From Pseudomonas sp. Irchel 3E20 (GTDB lineage Bacteria; Pseudomonadota; Gammaproteobacteria; Pseudomonadales; Pseudomonadaceae), in contig NZ_FYEE01000012.1 of the NCBI RefSeq assembly GCF_900187645.1, positions 1-64,000 on the forward strand: 64,000 bases of DNA. Reading direction: 5' to 3'. The notes below the pieces were generated by a model. The model saw only the letters and a list, made by a program, of their open reading frames with translations. It did not search any database and was not told the DNA's origin. This document shows positions 21,864 to 31,484 of the stretch, piece by piece; the first letter of the stretch is position 1; the number at the start of each line of letters is the position of its first letter. The position numbers and the translations under genes are program-made.

Positions 21864-22317
21864 AGTGTTGCCGGTATCGGTTGAGGATGTGCCGGCCATC
21901 CTGCTGATCGTGCGTCAGGCCGATGTCGACGAAATCACCGAGGCCCTTGGCATCCCCATGGAGCGGGCGCTGATTGATGCGGTCACCGGCAGCCTGAACG
22001 CCCGCAAGATCGTGGTCGACGGCGAGGTCGTGGCCGTCTTCGGTGACGCTATTCACAGCATCTTGGGATCGGTCGGCGTGCCCTGGCTTATCTCCACAAT
22101 TCATGTGGAAAAACACGCAAGGGCCTTCCTTAAGGTCTGCAAGCCGGAGGTGCAGGGCATGTTGACCCGTCACCGCCACCTCATGAACTACGTCGATGCG
22201 CGCAACACCTCCGCCATTCGCTGGCTCAAGTGGCTTGGCTTCGACTTCGGCGAGGCCGCCCCTTATGGCGCTCGCCGCTTCCTTTTTTATCAATTCACCC
22301 TGAATCGTGGGAACTGA
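21853..22317 (+). CDS. Gp13-like virion protein with acetyltransferase fold
   Basis: 154 residues from the GTG at 21853, overlapping the nozzle gene by 11 bases. The layout EVLPVSVEDVPAIL...ITEALGIPMERALIDAV, VVAVFGDAI, VPWLISTIHVEKHARAFLKVCKPEVQGM and the final RNTSAIRWLKWLGFDFG is the DUF2833/T7 gp13 family, a GNAT-like fold often found among internal virion or assembly factors. Whether it has enzyme activity is unknown. Confidence 0.75.
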   Translation: MAAEVLPVSVEDVPAILLIVRQADVDEITEALGIPMERALIDAVTGSLNARKIVVDGEVVAVFGDAIHSILGSVGVPWLISTIHVEKHARAFLKVCKPEVQGMLTRHRHLMNYVDARNTSAIRWLKWLGFDFGEAAPYGARRFLFYQFTLNRGN

Positions 22318-22319
22318 CT

Positions 22320-22880
22320 ATGTGCGGAGCTTTTGCACTACCGGCGGCCATTGCGCTGTCCGTGGGCAGCGGGCTGATGGGGGCGTCCAGCGCCATCGAC
22401 GGGGGCAATTACCAGTCCGGCCTGCTGAAACAGAACGCGGCGTTCAAGAACCAGGCCGCTGACGAAGCGATCTTGGCCGGCAACACCGATGCCGACTGGC
22501 AGCGCGTGCGCGCCGGGCAGGCCGTGGGCGAGCAGCGCACCTCGCTGGCTGCCAACGGCATCGACGTGAACAGCGGCAGCGCGGGCCAGTTGCAGGATGA
22601 CACCGCCATGATCGGCGAGCTGGACGCCCTGACCATCCAGAACAACGCCGCGCGCGAGGCCTACGGCTACCGCACCCAGGCGAATCAGGACATTGCCAAC
22701 GCCAAGCAGGTCAAGAAGAACGCCAAGAGCCAGGCCATCGGCTCGATTCTGGGTGGCGCGGGCAGCGCGTTCGGCATGGCGGCCGCCGGCGGGATGTTCG
22801 GCAGTGGCGGCGGCGCAGGCACAAAGGCGGCAATGAGTGGCGGAACGACTCGCCTCAACTACAACCAGGCTATGACCTAA
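22320..22880 (+). CDS. Internal virion protein (T7 gp14-like)
   Basis: 186 residues starting MCGAFALPAAIALSVGSGLMGASSAIDGG at the ATG at 22320, three bases after the previous stop. A hydrophobic N-terminus is followed by a helical middle (QNAAFKNQAADEAILAGNTDADWQRVRAGQAVGEQRTSLAANGIDVNSGSAGQLQDD) and a Gly-rich end. This matches the gp14-type ejection protein family, which is injected to help build the DNA channel across the envelope. Confidence 0.75.
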   Translation: MCGAFALPAAIALSVGSGLMGASSAIDGGNYQSGLLKQNAAFKNQAADEAILAGNTDADWQRVRAGQAVGEQRTSLAANGIDVNSGSAGQLQDDTAMIGELDALTIQNNAAREAYGYRTQANQDIANAKQVKKNAKSQAIGSILGGAGSAFGMAAAGGMFGSGGGAGTKAAMSGGTTRLNYNQAMT

Positions 22881-22890
22881 GGGGTATGTG

Positions 22891-24984
22891 ATGCCACGGG
22901 TTCCAGTATTTGAAGGGCCGCAGGTTCGCCAGCAGCCGCGCGGACCGGTTCAGCTCGGCGGCGTAGCGCCAGACTCATCGCCTATTGCGCAGGGTTTGCA
23001 GGGCTTCACGCGCGGCGCCGAGGTCTTGGCCAGCCAGGAGCGGGAGCGCGCCGACACCGCGCTGCTCATGGAAGCCGACACCCAGCTGACCAAATGGCAA
23101 CAGAAGACGATGTACGACGAGGGCGGCGTCTACACGCGCAAAGGCAAGAACGCGCTCGACGTCACCAACCAGACCCTGGAGCAGTTCGAGAAGGCCCAGG
23201 AGGAAATCGCCAGCACGCTGACCAACGACCAGCAGCGCGCCCGCTACGCCCAGATCGTCGCCAGCCGGCGCAACTCAATCTCCGGCGACCTGAACCGCTA
23301 CGAGTACGGCGAGCGCCAGAACTACTATGGCCAAGTGGAAAAGGGCCAGCTCGAAACGTCTATGCAGGGCGCGGCCCTGGACTACCAAGACCCAGCCAAA
23401 GTCCAGCAGCACCGGGCGAAGATTGACGCTGTGCTGGCAAGTCGCGCCCAGCGCTTGGGGTTGTCGCCCGAGGCGGCGCAGGCTGAACGGCTGGAAACCA
23501 ACAGCGGCATGTCCTCGGCCGTAATCCAGCGAATGCTGGTCGATTCGCCCCAGAAGGCCAAAGGATATTTCGAGTCCTACAAGGACACGATGACGGCGGA
23601 AGATCAGATCCGGGCGAGCAGCGGAATTGACCAGGGGTTTCGCCGTATTGAGGCGGAGGCCCGCCAGCGCCAAGCCGAGGCCCGTCAGATGCAGGCCATT
23701 CAGCGCATGGAGCTGGGTAGTCGGGTGCAGGACGCCAGCGCGGCTTACTCGCAGGGCTTGGAATTCGAGAATCCGCCATCGCGGGCTGACTTTGCCGCAG
23801 CCTACGGCCCGGAACAGGGCGCCAAACAGTACGACTCCTTCGCCAAGATTCAGGCCGTGGCCCCAGCCATACGCGAGTTTGCTACTGCTGACCCGCAGGA
23901 GCGCCAGCAGATACTAAGCAAATTCCAGCCCGCGCAGGATGGCGTGGCAGGTGAGGGCTTCAAGCAGGACTCCCAGCTTTACCAGCACTTGACCAGCGTT
24001 GGCGCGGGCCTGCTCAAGCAGCAGCAGACCGACCCAGCCGCCTACGTGGCCAAGTACAGCCCAGCCGTGCAGCGCGCCTTTGCAACCGCGCAGGAGCAGG
24101 GCACGCCGGAGGCATATCAGGCCTACGCGATTGCCACGGCTGCCGAACAGCAGCGCCTGGGCGTTCCGCAAGTCAAGCTGTTGCCGGACGCGGCAGCCGA
24201 TCAGATGGCCGCCAACTTCAACCAACAGATCAATGGCGGCGAGAGCGCTGCCGCGATGATTGAGCAGCAACAGGCGCTGTGGGGGAAGGACTTCCCAGCC
24301 GTGCTGCAACAGGTTGGCAAGAAGCTTCCCGCCGAGGCCCAGGTGATCGCCACTGGCCTGCCCAAGGATATTGCCGAGCGCATGGCGTCAGTGGCTCCGC
24401 TCAAGGATGGCGACCTGAATCTGGCGCTGCAAAAGGGCCAGAAGGACGAAATCAGCCAGTCGGTTCAGCAGGCCATGCAGCCGTTTGCGGAGTCGTTGCA
24501 GGGTCAGGCTGGCGGCATAAACACCTATAACACCATGTACAGGGCGGCCTTGCGCACTGCGACCTCCTACGTCATCCAGGGCGACGGGGTTGGCGATGCC
24601 GTGGAGCGCGTAGTAAACGGCATGGTCAATGACAAGTACGATTTCTTCGGAACCTACCGCGTGCCGAAAACCCTCGATACGGGCGCGGTCAGCCGCGGCG
24701 CGGATCTGGCCATGCGGTCGATCACCCCCGCAGAACTGATGGTGCTACCAGGGCTGGCGGGCGTAGCCGAAGAGCAGAGCGGCGCGCAGTTGCAGGAAGC
24801 CCTGCGCAGTGCTGGCCAGTGGGTTCCGACCAACGACGAAAGCGGCCTATCGCTGACCCTCAACGGCTACCAGGTTCGTGGAAAGGATGGGAGACCCATC
24901 GTTCGCACCTGGGAGCAGCTCCAGCAGCAGGGGCTGCGCGAGCCTGACAAGTACCGTGTAGCGCCGACGATGGTGTTCCCATGA
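22891..24984 (+). CDS. Internal virion/ejection protein (gp15-like position)
   Basis: 697 residues from ATG 22891, with AAGGGG upstream. The protein is mostly helical and Gln/Ala-rich (FEKAQEEIASTLTNDQQRARYAQIVASRR, QAEARQRQAEARQMQAIQ). In position and size it corresponds to the large internal core protein of T7-like phages (gp15). Repeated Gln and Glu helices suggest a coiled ejection channel. No enzymatic motif is visible. Confidence 0.7.
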   Translation: MPRVPVFEGPQVRQQPRGPVQLGGVAPDSSPIAQGLQGFTRGAEVLASQERERADTALLMEADTQLTKWQQKTMYDEGGVYTRKGKNALDVTNQTLEQFEKAQEEIASTLTNDQQRARYAQIVASRRNSISGDLNRYEYGERQNYYGQVEKGQLETSMQGAALDYQDPAKVQQHRAKIDAVLASRAQRLGLSPEAAQAERLETNSGMSSAVIQRMLVDSPQKAKGYFESYKDTMTAEDQIRASSGIDQGFRRIEAEARQRQAEARQMQAIQRMELGSRVQDASAAYSQGLEFENPPSRADFAAAYGPEQGAKQYDSFAKIQAVAPAIREFATADPQERQQILSKFQPAQDGVAGEGFKQDSQLYQHLTSVGAGLLKQQQTDPAAYVAKYSPAVQRAFATAQEQGTPEAYQAYAIATAAEQQRLGVPQVKLLPDAAADQMAANFNQQINGGESAAAMIEQQQALWGKDFPAVLQQVGKKLPAEAQVIATGLPKDIAERMASVAPLKDGDLNLALQKGQKDEISQSVQQAMQPFAESLQGQAGGINTYNTMYRAALRTATSYVIQGDGVGDAVERVVNGMVNDKYDFFGTYRVPKTLDTGAVSRGADLAMRSITPAELMVLPGLAGVAEEQSGAQLQEALRSAGQWVPTNDESGLSLTLNGYQVRGKDGRPIVRTWEQLQQQGLREPDKYRVAPTMVFP

Positions 24985-26744
24985 CTATTTTTGCAGGTGA
25001 TGCGCCGGTTCTTGATCGGCGCACGATGCTGGATATTCCGGCCGGGTCTGGAGAAGTGTTTGATGCGGCTTTCGATAGCGCGTTCTCCACCAACCCCACC
25101 ACCTCCCTTGTGCGTACCGAGGCGCTAGCAGAGCAGGAGCAGGGTCGCGCGGTGGTGATGGGGCCGGAATCCTATATGGCGCCGAACGCTGGCCGCCTTG
25201 AGCCTGAAACCCCGGTGCTTGACGCCCAGTCCGCACGGGATCGTGTTGCGGGCATGGGGCTGGAGATCAAAATTCCTGACCAGGGCATTCGCGAGGGCGC
25301 ACTGGAAATTCTGATCCAGCGGCACCGCGAGCAGGCCGCCCGCCAGCAGGTAATGGCCCGCGCCGGAGGCGGTGGTATGGGAACGCAGCTTGCTGCCGGC
25401 CTTGCCGCTTCACTGTTGGACCCACTCAACATCGCTTCGGCGTTTGTGCCGGTGGTGGGCGAGGCTCGCTACGCCGCCATGCTAGGGCGTGCGTCGTCTC
25501 CGCTGGGGCGTGCCGCTGTGCGTGCAGGTGTTGGCGCTACTGAGGGTGCCGTGGGCGCAGCCATCATTGAGCCGCTGCCGCTGCTGGCTGCGAGGCAGGA
25601 CCAGACCGAATACGGCCTATCCGACTCCCTGTCCAACATTGCTCTTGGCGGGATTCTCGGTGGCGGCCTGCACACCGTGGGTGGCGCGGTGTCTGATGCG
25701 CTTCGCCGGCGGATGGCTGCCGAAACTCCGCAGCCCATCGACACTGTGCTCAATGCCGCAGATCGCCCAGGTCCGCAGGCCGTGCGGGCCGCCGACTTTG
25801 AGCGGGCTTTTGAGCAAGACCCGGACATAGCCCTGCGCGCATCCTTAGCCCGCCAGCTCGAGGCTGACGGCGAAACGCTCTACCGCAACGCTCAGCGCCA
25901 GGCTATCGACGAGATACGCCCAACGCTGACCGGTGAGCGCGTGGGCAATGTGGCCGATCTGCACGCCGAGCGCTTGTCGCTGACCCAGCAGGCCATGAAT
26001 CTGGACGTAAAATTTAAGGATCTGGCCAGGCAGTACCAGATCCAGCGCATGAGTCGCAAGCAGGCCGAGCGTGCTGCCCGCGAAACGATTGCGGCCCAGA
26101 AAGAGCAAATCGGCACTCGCCAGGCAGAAATAAACACTGCGCTGGAGCGCAACCGGGCGGGCGAATTCGACCGCCGCGACTTGGGGTTGATTGAGCGCGG
26201 CGAGGTGCCAGAGCGTTTGCGCCCGCAGATAGAGGCTCGCGCCAAGCAAATCATGCAGGGTGATCAGCAACGGCCGCTGGGCTCCGCCATCCGTACCGCG
26301 CGTGAAACTGCTCAAGATGCCGACTGGACCGTGCGCGACAGCGCCTTACGCACCGCCGTAGCCCAGGCCGTCAGCGGCCGGGATGTTGACGTGCAGGCAT
26401 TGTTCGATCTGGAGGCACCAGGCAAGGCCGCTGGCGCCTTGGAATACGTCAAGCGCCCACTGGCGCGGCGGGTTGATCCAGAGGGTCAGGCCGAGAGCCT
26501 GCGCGCGGACAGCATGCCCAAGGCTCAGCCACAAGATGACTTCGAAGCCACCCGCCAGCAATTCGAAGAGGACGAAGCCCTGGTCAAGGAAATGCTGGAT
26601 CAGCTTCCTGAGAAGGACAGGGCCGATGTTCTGGCCGCCAGCCGTGACGAAGCCGGCGCCGCCCAAGCCCAGGCCGACCGCGCCGAACAATACTCGAAGG
26701 CATACCGCGCCGCCGCCGTATGCGACATAAGGAACGGACAATGA
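24981..26744 (+). CDS. Internal virion/ejection protein, second
   Basis: 587 residues. The N-terminal half contains hydrophobic Ala/Gly patches (GMGTQLAAGLAASLLDPLNIASAFVPVVGEARYAAMLG, LSNIALGGILGGGLHTVGGAVSDAL) that could insert in membranes. The C-terminal half is a charged coiled coil (RKQAERAARETIAAQKEQIGTRQAEINTALERNRAGEF). It probably belongs to the ejectosome with its neighbours. Overlaps the upstream and downstream genes by 4 bases each. Confidence 0.68.
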   Translation: MTIFAGDAPVLDRRTMLDIPAGSGEVFDAAFDSAFSTNPTTSLVRTEALAEQEQGRAVVMGPESYMAPNAGRLEPETPVLDAQSARDRVAGMGLEIKIPDQGIREGALEILIQRHREQAARQQVMARAGGGGMGTQLAAGLAASLLDPLNIASAFVPVVGEARYAAMLGRASSPLGRAAVRAGVGATEGAVGAAIIEPLPLLAARQDQTEYGLSDSLSNIALGGILGGGLHTVGGAVSDALRRRMAAETPQPIDTVLNAADRPGPQAVRAADFERAFEQDPDIALRASLARQLEADGETLYRNAQRQAIDEIRPTLTGERVGNVADLHAERLSLTQQAMNLDVKFKDLARQYQIQRMSRKQAERAARETIAAQKEQIGTRQAEINTALERNRAGEFDRRDLGLIERGEVPERLRPQIEARAKQIMQGDQQRPLGSAIRTARETAQDADWTVRDSALRTAVAQAVSGRDVDVQALFDLEAPGKAAGALEYVKRPLARRVDPEGQAESLRADSMPKAQPQDDFEATRQQFEEDEALVKEMLDQLPEKDRADVLAASRDEAGAAQAQADRAEQYSKAYRAAAVCDIRNGQ

Positions 26745-29290
26745 CGCCTTGCATTGATGCTGTACGGGCTGCCGCTGGCAATCTGGAAGACAGAGAAATT
26801 GCCGAGATCTTTGAACTGTTGCGGGGGAGAGCTAAGGAGCTGATGGCCAGGGAGGGCGCCTTGGGCATGGAGCAGGCCACGTTACGTGCGGCTGATGAAC
26901 TGGGCAAGCAAGCCCAGCACGCGGCACTGATCGAGAAGCGAAACGCCTTGCTCAACCTGCGCCGGCGGGGAGAGATTGTTTCCTTTGTGCGCGGCAGCTT
27001 TGCCGATCGGCCAGACCTGGGCATTGAATCGCTGCTGGTGGGTACCAACCTGGCGCGCCAGGGCTCGCGCATGTCGGTCGCCGCCGAGCAGAAGGCGCTG
27101 GGCGATGCCTATATCAGTGGGTTCATCCATGACTTGGAGCGCCAGGACCTGGTGGCAATCCTGGCAAAAGGTGATTCAGATGTCGATATCGCCGATGCGC
27201 TCTGGAAGATCGGGACCAAGCAGGACACCTCAAAGCTCAACGACCAGGTGGTGAGCATCGCCCGCACCATCCAGAAGTACCAAGAAGCGGCGCGCATCGA
27301 TGCGAACCGCGCCGGTGCCAACATCGGCAACCTACCTGGGTACATTGCCCGCCAAAGCCACGACGGCGAGAAGATCGGTTCTGCAGGCCTTGATAAGTGG
27401 CTTGAGGAAATTCAACCTCGGCTTGACCCGCGCACCTTCGACGATGTGACCAACCCAGCCCAGTTCCTACGTGGTGTGTACGACGGACTGGTTTCTGGCG
27501 ATCACCTCAAGGCGCCGGGTGATAAACCTTCAAACGGCTTTAAGGGCCCGGCCAACATCGCCAAGAAGGTCAGCCAGGAAAGGGTTTTGCACTTCAAGGA
27601 CGGCGTGGCCTGGCACGAGTACAACACGATGTTCGGCACCGGCAACTTGCGGGAGTCGGTGTTGCGTGGACTGGACATGGCCGGGCAGAACACCGCGATC
27701 ATGCGGCGCCTGGGCACCAACCCTGAGGCCAACCTCAGCATGGCCATGGACATTCTGGCCGAGGACGTGCGCAAGTCTGGCGACCCAAAAGCCCTGACCA
27801 ACTTCAATACCGCGCGCGGCACTATGATTGCCAACCGCTTCGCCGAGGTCAGCGGTGCAACACGCATACCTGGCAGCGCCTGGGGAGCAAGGGTTTCCGC
27901 CAACGTGCGGGCCTGGCAGTCACTGTCAAAGCTGGGCGGAGCCTTGCTGTCGAGCTTTACGGACCTTCCTGTTGCCGCCAGTGAAATGCGGTACCAGGGC
28001 AAGAGCTTCCTGGGGGCTTTGGGGGAAATGACCGCCGGCCTGGCCAAGGGGCGCGGAAGCCTGGAGCAACGTGAAATCCTGTCGAGCTTCGGGGTGTATG
28101 GGGATGCGATGCGAGGAGAAATCATGCGGCGCTTTTCGGCCGATGACTCTGTGGGCGGGAAGATGTCGCGTGGAATGTCGCTGTTCTTCAAGCTGAACGG
28201 CCTGTCCTGGTGGACTGACGCCAACAAGGCAAGCGCAGGGCTGATGATGGCCCACAACCTGGCGCAGAACAAAGGCAGAGCCTGGGGCGCGATGGATGAG
28301 GGCCTGCGCCGCACGCTGGGCCTGTACGACCTCGACGCGGGCAAGTGGGATCTGTTGCGCGGGATGGATACCCGCATGGCTGACGGCCGGGACTACATGA
28401 CCACCGATGGTATCCCAGGCATTCCTGATGAGCGCATCAGCACTTACCTCACTGAGCAGGGTCGCAAAGTGTCGGGTTCGGCCATCCGCGAAACCCGCGA
28501 AGGCCTGAGCCGCAGTCTGCGCGCTTACGTGAACGACCGGGTCAGCTATGCAGTGCTTGAACCTGATGCCCGTACTCGATCGATCATGAACCGAGGCACC
28601 AGGCCGGGCACGATCATGGGCGAGCTCAACCGCTTCATGACTCAATTCAAGAGCTTCCCCGCCGCCTACATGCAGAAGACGCTGGGCCGGGAGTTGTACG
28701 GCCGGGGGTACGCACCCACGCCGCTGGGCGAGGGGTATCGGGGTAGCAAAGATTTGATCGCCGCATTGCGCAATGGCAACGGCGAGCGCCTGGCCATGGC
28801 CCAGTTGCTGCTGTGGACCACCGCTTTCGGGTATCTGTCCATGACGGCAAAGGATGCGGTCAAGGGCCGACAGCCACGGCCGGCAGATGACCCCAAGACT
28901 TGGATTGCAGCCATGACCCAAGGCGGCGGGTTCGGGATCATGGGCGACTTCATGTTCGGTGAGGTCAGTCGCTTCGGCAATAAACCGCTGGAAACCCTTG
29001 CAGGCCCAACGCTGGGCACAGCCGCCAACGCGCTGGACCTGTGGGCCAAGATCCGTTCGGGCGACGACGCCGCGTCCTCCGCGCTGCGCCTGGCCCAGAA
29101 CAACACACCGTTCCTCAACCTGTTCTACACGCGCATTGCTATGGACCACCTGTTCCTATGGTCGGTGCAAGAGGCCATGAACCCCGGATCACTGCGCCGC
29201 ACGGAACAGCGCATTCAAAAAGAGAACGGCCAGCAGTTCCTAGTCAGGCCATCGCAAACCTATCTCGACCCACTGGGCATCGCCCGATAA
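26741..29290 (+). CDS. Large internal virion protein (gp16-like position)
   Basis: 849 residues from ATG 26741 (AAGGA upstream; overlaps the previous stop as ATGA). It is rich in long helices, with hydrophobic segments near the end (AQLLLWTTAFGYLSMTAKDAVKG). Parts such as LFFKLNGLSWWTDANKASAGLMMAHNLAQNKGRAW and FPAAYMQKTLGRELYGRGY are typical of large phage ejection proteins. No lytic transglycosylase active site is evident in the part inspected. It probably forms the core of the injected channel. Confidence 0.68.
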   Translation: MTPCIDAVRAAAGNLEDREIAEIFELLRGRAKELMAREGALGMEQATLRAADELGKQAQHAALIEKRNALLNLRRRGEIVSFVRGSFADRPDLGIESLLVGTNLARQGSRMSVAAEQKALGDAYISGFIHDLERQDLVAILAKGDSDVDIADALWKIGTKQDTSKLNDQVVSIARTIQKYQEAARIDANRAGANIGNLPGYIARQSHDGEKIGSAGLDKWLEEIQPRLDPRTFDDVTNPAQFLRGVYDGLVSGDHLKAPGDKPSNGFKGPANIAKKVSQERVLHFKDGVAWHEYNTMFGTGNLRESVLRGLDMAGQNTAIMRRLGTNPEANLSMAMDILAEDVRKSGDPKALTNFNTARGTMIANRFAEVSGATRIPGSAWGARVSANVRAWQSLSKLGGALLSSFTDLPVAASEMRYQGKSFLGALGEMTAGLAKGRGSLEQREILSSFGVYGDAMRGEIMRRFSADDSVGGKMSRGMSLFFKLNGLSWWTDANKASAGLMMAHNLAQNKGRAWGAMDEGLRRTLGLYDLDAGKWDLLRGMDTRMADGRDYMTTDGIPGIPDERISTYLTEQGRKVSGSAIRETREGLSRSLRAYVNDRVSYAVLEPDARTRSIMNRGTRPGTIMGELNRFMTQFKSFPAAYMQKTLGRELYGRGYAPTPLGEGYRGSKDLIAALRNGNGERLAMAQLLLWTTAFGYLSMTAKDAVKGRQPRPADDPKTWIAAMTQGGGFGIMGDFMFGEVSRFGNKPLETLAGPTLGTAANALDLWAKIRSGDDAASSALRLAQNNTPFLNLFYTRIAMDHLFLWSVQEAMNPGSLRRTEQRIQKENGQQFLVRPSQTYLDPLGIAR

Positions 29291-29309
29291 CCCAGCCCCA
29301 GCCCACTTG

Positions 29310-29334
29310 AGCCCGCCTTGCGCGGGCTTTTTTT
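29310..29334 (+). terminator. Terminator before the tailspike gene
   Basis: AGCCCGC (29310-29316) and GCGGGCT (29322-29328) with a run of seven T make a strong intrinsic terminator between the ejection genes and the tailspike. Confidence 0.85.
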
Positions 29335-29359
29335 CGTCCATAGAAAAGGAGTCACAACA

Positions 29360-31381
29360 GTGACCGTCAACACAGTAAATAGCACTGCGGAGTTTGTGAC
29401 GAACGGGGTCAGCACTGTTTTTCCGTTCTTCTTCAAGTTCTTGGAAGATAGTGATTTGGTTGTCACCTATGTTGACCCACTTGGCGCAGTGACGACTCTT
29501 TCCCTAGGCACCAACTTCTCGGTTTCAGGCGCGGGCAGCGAGACTGGAGGCAGCATCACTACCACTGCCGCGCTCGCCGGCCCAGGGCAATTAATCGTTT
29601 CTCGGGAAATGGACCCGTTCCAGCTCGCGTCTCTGAGAAACCAGGGCAAGTTCCTCGCCGAAACCCATGAAAACGTCTTCGACAAGCTGACCATGCTGAT
29701 TCAGCAGGCGCTTTCGGTCACGCGCCGCGCACTGATGCGCCCATTTGGACGAAACTACTACGACGCTGAAAACCGCCTAATTAAGAACTTGGCCGCGCCC
29801 GTCGACTTTCAAGACGCGGCAACCAAGCGATTCGTTCAGGAGTTGATCGCAGGGGTTATTTCGTCTGGCCAGGGCGCAATTAACAACGCAGTAAACGTGT
29901 TGTATGCAGCAACTGGCGGGCTGTCTGTTAGAAGCGTGAAAGATAGACTTGACGATATTCCTGTCCCGCTAAGTTATGGCGCTGCGGGTAACGGCGTGAC
30001 GAATGACACTGACGCTTTTGGAGTATTTGAGGGGCTATTTACTGGGCGCACTGTTGATCTGGGTGGGCGCACTTACGTTGTAACCTCTCGCCCCACCAAA
30101 AACGCCTACATCAACGGCAAGTTCAAGGTTCTCAACGCAACTTTTTCTTCGGATCTTTACAACGGTTTTCTTACTGGGGTTCCGAAGTTCACGCCATACG
30201 GCAACCAGCTTCGCAACCTCAAGGAAGCCCTTGGCAACCCATTGGTGCAGGTGGTGGGCATTGTTGCCGTGGGCGACTCCATCACCTGGGGTCGCACGTT
30301 ACCTGACAACTCGTCCGTGTCCCCGCAAACCCAGCTCCTGACGACAGCCCGCGACAACGCTAGCAGTCCGAGTTTCTGGAATAACTTCCGGCGCTACATC
30401 GGCGAACGCTACATGAGCGGAGTGACGCCAAACATTTACAACTGGGCCGCAAGTCCGTCCGGGCAGAGTGTTGTGGAATACACGCGGCCAATAACAATTT
30501 ATCCAAAGGACGGTCAGTTTTCCCTTGCCGTCACCGGGACGAGTCAGTCCGTGATTTCGGCAGCGCGCCCAACCAGCCCTACGGGCTTTATGTATACCTT
30601 GGCAGACGGTAACCCTGGCGGCTCCAGCTATCAGTCGATAAACTTCAACTACACAGGCGATCAGTTCACCATTATTCTTCGCGCCACAAATACCGGAGAT
30701 TTCAATAATTACGACCTCATTGTCGACGGTGTCAATAGAGGAACTTTCACCACGCAAGACGGCGTAGATGGAATTGTTTCGGGGGACAACAATCGTCGCC
30801 TTCATACGTTCCCATACGTCAGAAACAAAGTGGTGACAATCCGTACCAACTCCACCGGCCTGACCGGCATTCGCCGCCTATACATTGAGGGGCTAGAAAT
30901 TCCAAAGTTCGTGCAGATGATTAACCAGGGCGTTATCGGGCAGACCGCTCGCACCTACGATCTCTACAACCTTTCGGGCAGCTACTCGAACCCAACCGCA
31001 GTTCCTGCTGGTGCGCAGTTCATTTTCTGCCAGTTCGGCACCAACGATCGGGGAGACACAAGCGTGCCGCCTGGAGCTGGTGAGTTCGAGCGCTCCATGC
31101 AGGCCATCGTCAACCGGCTTACGCCGCTGGGCGATGTGATCCTGATGTGTGCCGGGCCGCTTTCGCCGTCCATTGAGCCGCCAACCCCTGTATCAATGAC
31201 CATGCAGGACGTGCGCGGCGTTATCAATCGGGTGGCCAGGGTCAATAACCTGGCCTTTATCGATAACCTGGCGGCCTTCGATGCTGTTGATCCTGCTGTA
31301 GTTCTGGATGGTACGACGCATCCGAACGCGCTAGGGCACGCCATCATGTCACGCAACATCATCAATTCATTTGAGTCGTAA
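29360..31381 (+). CDS. Tailspike: T7-type fibre N-terminus fused to SGNH esterase
   Basis: 673 residues from GTG 29360, which has AAAAGGAG upstream. Residues 1-110 (TVNSTAEFVTNGVSTVFPFFFKFLEDSDLVVTYVD...RNQGKFLAETHENVFDKLTMLIQQ) are the T7 tail-fibre attachment domain. A short pectate-lyase-like entry follows (PLSYGAAGNGVTNDTDAF). The C-terminal half is an SGNH/GDSL hydrolase with Ser307 in GDSITWG, Asn562 in GTND and His654 in DGTTHPN. It is probably a deacetylase of host surface polysaccharide and so the receptor-binding, host-range determinant. The gene has lower GC and more varied codons than its neighbours, a sign of exchange. Confidence 0.85.
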   Translation: MTVNTVNSTAEFVTNGVSTVFPFFFKFLEDSDLVVTYVDPLGAVTTLSLGTNFSVSGAGSETGGSITTTAALAGPGQLIVSREMDPFQLASLRNQGKFLAETHENVFDKLTMLIQQALSVTRRALMRPFGRNYYDAENRLIKNLAAPVDFQDAATKRFVQELIAGVISSGQGAINNAVNVLYAATGGLSVRSVKDRLDDIPVPLSYGAAGNGVTNDTDAFGVFEGLFTGRTVDLGGRTYVVTSRPTKNAYINGKFKVLNATFSSDLYNGFLTGVPKFTPYGNQLRNLKEALGNPLVQVVGIVAVGDSITWGRTLPDNSSVSPQTQLLTTARDNASSPSFWNNFRRYIGERYMSGVTPNIYNWAASPSGQSVVEYTRPITIYPKDGQFSLAVTGTSQSVISAARPTSPTGFMYTLADGNPGGSSYQSINFNYTGDQFTIILRATNTGDFNNYDLIVDGVNRGTFTTQDGVDGIVSGDNNRRLHTFPYVRNKVVTIRTNSTGLTGIRRLYIEGLEIPKFVQMINQGVIGQTARTYDLYNLSGSYSNPTAVPAGAQFIFCQFGTNDRGDTSVPPGAGEFERSMQAIVNRLTPLGDVILMCAGPLSPSIEPPTPVSMTMQDVRGVINRVARVNNLAFIDNLAAFDAVDPAVVLDGTTHPNALGHAIMSRNIINSFES

Positions 31382-31484
31382 CCTGAAAATTCTGTAGGGA
31401 GTGACTCGCCAGGGATGGGCGAGCCTTCGCGGCGCTCCTTGGTTATAATGGCGCTTTGTTGCCAAGCCACGGATGGACTGAACA

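Noticed and set aside
19428..21899. An 823-codon open frame on the minus strand
   Set aside because: It lies fully opposite the tail nozzle gene, whose product matches a known family; long antisense frames are common in GC-rich codons.
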